Below are positions 60,006 to 64,000 of a stretch of 64,000 nt of DNA, piece by piece (position 1 is the first letter of the stretch; the number at the start of each line of letters is the position of its first letter). The stretch covers positions 1 to 64,000 of the forward strand of contig CAZBWM010000028.1 of NCBI GenBank assembly GCA_964495375.1, written 5' to 3'. The DNA is from JAIESQ01 sp964495375. Its GTDB lineage: Bacteria > Planctomycetota > Planctomycetia > Pirellulales > JAEUIK01. A model generated the notes under the pieces. That model saw only the letters and a list, made by a program, of their open reading frames with translations, searched no databases and was not told the DNA's origin. The position numbers and the translations under genes are program-made.

Positions 60006-63000
60006 TTAATCAAAGGGATCGAACGATTCGCCAGCCGAGGGGAATTGCGGGCCGACCGTTGGAGTTCCAGCGCTCTGCAGCTTGAGTGATTTTATTTGTC
60101 CACTGGTCTGCAACAACGTGGCGGTCAATGGCCTGGCGAGTGTCGCACGCATCGAACTGCCAGACGCTGGCGCGGATGGCGACGCCGGGCCCGCGGGGCC
60201 TGACGCGCTCACGGCGGACAGTGCAGCCGGCCCCATCAGGCTGGTGGCCAGCGAGGTGATCCCCCGCACCTGATCGGTGACTTGCAACAAGGCGGTGGTG
60301 AGCGCTGCGCCGCTGAGCGCGGTCGTGCCCGATTTGGCAGTCGTCGTCTCGGTGGGTGTGCTGGCGCTAGCCATTCGCGCGGCAGCCGGCGCTGCGCCCG
60401 CGGTAACCGTGTACGTCCAGTTCAGCAAGTTCTGCACGGCGGTCAAACCACCGGTACCGCCCGTGAAGCCGGCATACGCGGTTGTGGAACCGATCACTGC
60501 GGGAATGTTGACCGTGTAGTTCTGCGTGGCCGTGGCCCCGGTGACCGTGTCGCGAATGGTGACCGTCAGCGTGGTGCCGTTGTACGACAGCGTGGCATTG
60601 AAGATGTTGCCGCTGTGCAAGTCGATGCCGGTGCCCGTGAGATTGATCGACGCGCCGGGGACCCCGTTGATCAACAGCCCGGTCGAGTTGTTCCCTTCGC
60701 CCGTGCTGTTGAAGAGGTCGAACTTGACGGCGATGCTGTTGCCGATGCCGTTGTAGCCGAGTCCGCCGCCGGCGGCACCGACCGCGGTGAGCCCGGTGTT
60801 TTGCAGGACGAAGGTCATGCCATCAGCCTTGGTCGCCGTGCCGCCGTTGATCTGGAAGTTGAACTGCGTGTTGAAGCTGGCGACGTTCACGGCGGTTCGA
60901 TAGTACGCGCTCGTGGCCTGGCCGGTGCCACCGTTGGTGAGCAGCAGCTTACCGGCGGCGATCGCCGCGGGCGTGCCGTTGAAACTGAACTGCGCGGCCG
61001 CACCCGTGAAGGTCGTGGGGAAGTTGATCGCCGGCGTGCTAACAACCGTGATGGTGCTGGTATCGGTCGCGCTGTTGTTGGCAGGGTTGGAATCAGCGAC
61101 GCTCCCCGGCGCGGTCACCGTGGCCGTGTTGGAGAGAGTTCCCGTGGCGGTGGCGCTGAGGGTCGCGGTGACCGTGTAAGTGATCGTGCTTCCCGAAGGC
61201 ATGTTGACGGTGTTGGCAATGTGGCCGGTGCCCGCGGCAGTGAAACCGGTTGCTCCACCGGTAGCAACGGCAGTGTAGGTTGCGCCGCTGAGCGTGGCCG
61301 GCAAGGTGTCGGTCACGGTGGCGCCGGTAACCGCGGCTGGCCCTGCATTGGTGACGACGATCGTATAAGTGACCAGCGCGCCCTGGGCGACGGCGGTCTG
61401 CCCATCGGTGTTGGTGATCCGCAGATCGGCGACCAGCGCCGGCGTGGCAACTGTGACCTCGTTTGAGTAGGTGGAGTTGATCGTGCCGTTGGTGGCGCGC
61501 ACGCGGTAGACGTACGTGATGTTGGGGGCGACCGTGTTATCGACGAAGGTGTTAATTGCACCGCTGGCGGTAGCGCCGATCTGAGCATAGGTGCCTGCCG
61601 CGCCGGTCTTGCGCTCGATGAGCACGCTGGTCGCATTGGCGGCCGTGTTGGTCCAACTCAGCGAGACTGTCGCGGCCGTGGCGGCAGTCGACTGCAAACC
61701 GGTGGGCGCGGTGACGGTCACCGGCGTGGTGGGGCTGAAGGTCCACTTGAGGACGTTCTGCACTGCGGTCAGTCCACCCGTTCCGCCGGTGAAGCCAGCC
61801 CAACCGGTCGTGGCGCCCAGCAAAGCGGGGATATTGACCGTGTAATTCTGTGTGGCCGTGGCCAACGTGACCGAGTCGGTGATCGTGACGGTGAGCGTGG
61901 TGCCGTTGTAAGTGACGGCGACGTTCAGCGCGTTGCTACTTTGCAAATTGATGCCGGTGCCCGTCAGGTTGATGACGCTACTGCGAACTCCGTTGATGGC
62001 GATGCCCGTGGAGTTGTTTCCTTCGCCGAGGTTGCTGAACAGGTCGAAGACAATGGCGACGCTGTTGGTGATGCCGTTGTAGCCGAGCCCACCGCCGGCG
62101 GCACCGACCGCGGTGGCAGCCACGTTTTGCAGCACGAAAGTCATGCCGTCGGCCTTGGTTGCAGTGCCGGGTAACTGCTGAATGGTGAACTGTGTGTTGA
62201 AGTTGGTGATGTCGACTTTGGTCTTCGCGTAAATACTGGCGGCCTGGGTGGCGCCACTCGTTAGCCGCAGGGCCGGACCGACGATCGCGGCCGATGCGCC
62301 GTTGAAGTTGAACTGCGCGGCGGAACCCGCGAACCCGTTGGGGAAGTTGATGACCGGCACGGTCGTGATGATGTTGGTATCGGTGGCCGTGTTGTTGGCC
62401 GGTGCCGTTTCAGTGACGTTGGCCGGCGCGGTGATCGTGGCGGTGTTGACCAGCGTGCCTGTGGCGGCCGCGCTCAAGGTCCCCTGCGCGACGTAAGTGA
62501 TCGTGCTGCCGGCGGGCAGGTTGACGGTGTTGACGATGTTGCCCGTGCCTGCGGCGGTGAAGCCGGTCGCGCCACCGGTGGCCGTGGCCGTGTAAGTGAC
62601 GCCGGTGAGCGTGGCGGGAAAGGCGTCGGCAATCGTGGCGCCGGTGACGGCGCTGGGCCCGTTGTTCCGCGCCACGATCGTGTAGGTAACCACATTGCCC
62701 GGGACCACAGCCGTTTGACCATCGGTGACGGTAATCGCCAGATCGGCCGACAGCGTGCTAGGCACCGTGGCAGTGACTTCGCCGGAGTAGGCGGAGTTCG
62801 CGCCGAGCGTCGTCGAGCGGATGCGATAGACGTAGGTAGTACCGGGTACGACCGTGGTATCGGTGAACGTGGTGGCGGTGGGCAGCGCGGTGCCGATCTG
62901 TGCGTAGGTGCCAGCGGCCCCCGTTTTGCGCTCGATCAACACGTTTGAAGCATTCGGGTCGGTGTTCACCCAGCCGAGATTCACCTGCGTGGCGGTAGTG

Positions 63001-64000
63001 CTCGTAACGGCCAGCGTCGTCGGCGCTGTGGGGGCGGGCGAGAACGTCCAACTCTTGATGCGCTGCACGGCCGTGAAACCACCGGTGCCGGCGGTGAAGC
63101 CGACGTACGCGGTGTTGCCGCCGACCGCCAAAGGGATGTTGACCGTGTAGGTCTGCGTGGCCGTAGCCAAGGTGACGGAGTCGGTGATGGTGACGGTGAG
63201 CGTGGTGCCGTCGTAGCTCATGGTGACGTCGAACGGGTGACCACTGTGCAGATCGATCCCGGTGCCGGTCAGATCGACGCCCCCCAGGGTGAGGTCGGCG
63301 GAGTTGACATAGAGCCCCGTGGAGTTGTTCCCTTCGCCGGCGTTATCGAACAAGTCGAACTTGATCGCCACGCTGTTGGTGATGCCGACGTAGCCGAGTC
63401 CGCCGCCGGCATCACCCAAGGCCGTGGGGCCCATGCCCTGGATGGTGAACGTGAACCCATCGGCCAGCGGCAGGTCGTAGCCGAGGGCCGCAAGCTGCTC
63501 GAATCGGAACTGCGTGGTGAAGTTGGTGACGTTCACCGGAACCGACGTGAAGGCGCTATCCTTTTGATTGGTGCCGCCGTCGGTGAGTTGCAAGCTGTTC
63601 TTGGAGTAGCGCAGGTTCTGGAAGTTGTAGCCGTTGAGCGTCAGCGCGGCGGGGTTGAAGAGGAAGTTCGGCGTAAAGCGATACGCCGACGGAATGACCG
63701 TGGCCTGGGCGGACCTGGTTCCCTCGAGAGTGCCGTTGACGGCCGTCACTCGGTAGTAATACGTGGTGCCGTTGGTCAGGCCGGTGTCGACAAAGGTAGT
63801 GCCGGTGACTCCCACGGCGATCGGCGTCGTTCCTTCGCCGTTGGGAGTAGTACCGCGATAGATGCGATAGCTGGACGCACCTGCCACAGCGTTCCAGGAG
63901 AGGCCAGCCGCGCCGGCCCCTGCGACGGCGGCGAACTTCGTGGGAATGGCCGGCACGGCGCCGCCGTCGTCGTTGACGATGGTGCCCACGGCCTTGGGGC
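60006..64000 (-). CDS. Giant multidomain lectin/DUF11/FnIII surface protein, N-terminus outside window
   Basis: The frame is open to the window edge; the first residues, KAVGTIVNDDGG, look like the end of a Calx-beta domain. Domains (coding order, minus strand): FnIII (about 63960-63680), L-type-lectin-like (63650-63050), FnIII (63040-62770), DUF11 (62760-62350), lectin (62330-61750), FnIII (61730-61450), DUF11 (61440-61030), lectin (61000-60410), and a low-complexity A/T/S tail ending GESFDPFD. Each lectin module holds ADGMTFVLQN or ADGFTFTIQG and a GEGNNSTG loop. Probably a secreted or cell-surface sugar-binding adhesin. Confidence 0.85.
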   Translation of the reverse strand, partial: PKAVGTIVNDDGGAVPAIPTKFAAVAGAGAAGLSWNAVAGASSYRIYRGTTPNGEGTTPIAVGVTGTTFVDTGLTNGTTYYYRVTAVNGTLEGTRSAQATVIPSAYRFTPNFLFNPAALTLNGYNFQNLRYSKNSLQLTDGGTNQKDSAFTSVPVNVTNFTTQFRFEQLAALGYDLPLADGFTFTIQGMGPTALGDAGGGLGYVGITNSVAIKFDLFDNAGEGNNSTGLYVNSADLTLGGVDLTGTGIDLHSGHPFDVTMSYDGTTLTVTITDSVTLATATQTYTVNIPLAVGGNTAYVGFTAGTGGFTAVQRIKSWTFSPAPTAPTTLAVTSTTATQVNLGWVNTDPNASNVLIERKTGAAGTYAQIGTALPTATTFTDTTVVPGTTYVYRIRSTTLGANSAYSGEVTATVPSTLSADLAITVTDGQTAVVPGNVVTYTIVARNNGPSAVTGATIADAFPATLTGVTYTATATGGATGFTAAGTGNIVNTVNLPAGSTITYVAQGTLSAAATGTLVNTATITAPANVTETAPANNTATDTNIITTVPVINFPNGFAGSAAQFNFNGASAAIVGPALRLTSGATQAASIYAKTKVDITNFNTQFTIQQLPGTATKADGMTFVLQNVAATAVGAAGGGLGYNGITNSVAIVFDLFSNLGEGNNSTGIAINGVRSSVINLTGTGINLQSSNALNVAVTYNGTTLTVTITDSVTLATATQNYTVNIPALLGATTGWAGFTGGTGGLTAVQNVLKWTFSPTTPVTVTAPTGLQSTAATAATVSLSWTNTAANATSVLIERKTGAAGTYAQIGATASGAINTFVDNTVAPNITYVYRVRATNGTINSTYSNEVTVATPALVADLRITNTDGQTAVAQGALVTYTIVVTNAGPAAVTGATVTDTLPATLSGATYTAVATGGATGFTAAGTGHIANTVNMPSGSTITYTVTATLSATATGTLSNTATVTAPGSVADSNPANNSATDTSTITVVSTPAINFPTTFTGAAAQFSFNGTPAAIAAGKLLLTNGGTGQATSAYYRTAVNVASFNTQFNFQINGGTATKADGMTFVLQNTGLTAVGAAGGGLGYNGIGNSIAVKFDLFNSTGEGNNSTGLLINGVPGASINLTGTGIDLHSGNIFNATLSYNGTTLTVTIRDTVTGATATQNYTVNIPAVIGSTTAYAGFTGGTGGLTAVQNLLNWTYTVTAGAAPAAARMASASTPTETTTAKSGTTALSGAALTTALLQVTDQVRGITSLATSLMGPAALSAVSASGPAGPASPSAPASGSSMRATLARPLTATLLQTSGQIKSLKLQSAGTPTVGPQFPSAGESFDPFD

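Overview
The window is high-GC bacterial chromosome that looks like a planctomycete of the Pirellulales type. The pointers are the N-terminal LERLERRTLLAA sorting-type motif on a secreted beta-helix protein, small membrane proteins with the W-H-Q-V-S-L-R-T opening, a GH71/99-like secreted hydrolase, large Calx-beta/DUF11/lectin surface proteins, cytochromes with a planctomycete-style CxxCH domain, and intergenic space filled with several palindromic repeat families. This assignment is inference from protein style, not from a marker-gene search.

Layout. 1-2100: the lepA 3' end, then a run of tiny genes, mostly membrane proteins; four of them have a TAnAAT box exactly 7 nt before the ATG, as expected for leaderless messages. 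2250-6776: rpmE (L31), prfA (RF1), prmC (RF1 methyltransferase) and murA, a translation and cell-wall block; murA carries several repeat-derived in-frame insertions. 7004-10222: two metallophosphoesterases and an HD-domain, SpoT-like hydrolase.

10228-37519 is a phage-like cluster and the main interest of the window. In order it holds a candidate small RNA/terminator, a membrane coiled-coil protein, an S8 subtilase without signal peptide, two tiny overlapping genes, two exported c-type cytochrome-like proteins, a secreted repeat protein, a ParB-fold protein, an ABC-ATPase/GNAT fusion, small and large terminase, lambda-type portal, a DUF2292-like mini-protein, prohead protease/scaffold, decoration protein, HK97-type major capsid, connector-like proteins, a lectin/SGNH protein, two large unknown virion-like proteins, a collar-type fibre protein, an XRE repressor and a divergent small gene. 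I see no integrase, replication gene, recognised endolysin, tape measure or tail tube. Nearly every spacer is packed with the same repeats found around ordinary chromosomal genes, so the cluster looks long resident and possibly domesticated (gene-transfer-agent-like or another capsid-based system).

37638-64000 returns to ordinary chromosome: mgtC/sapB-like and bioA; a GMC oxidoreductase; a nitrilase-family amidase; a DUF4139-type exported protein; the rimO-pgsA-CPBP protease operon; a PIN-domain toxin with antitoxin; a JmjC/cupin-like oxygenase; an exported WD40-like protein; a small lipoprotein; an exported TPR-CHAT protease-like protein; a Calx-beta/pectate-lyase-fold protein; a GH71/99-like hydrolase; and the C-terminal 1.3 kaa of a giant lectin/DUF11/FnIII surface protein that runs off the window.

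All functional calls rest on reading motifs by eye; no database search was possible.
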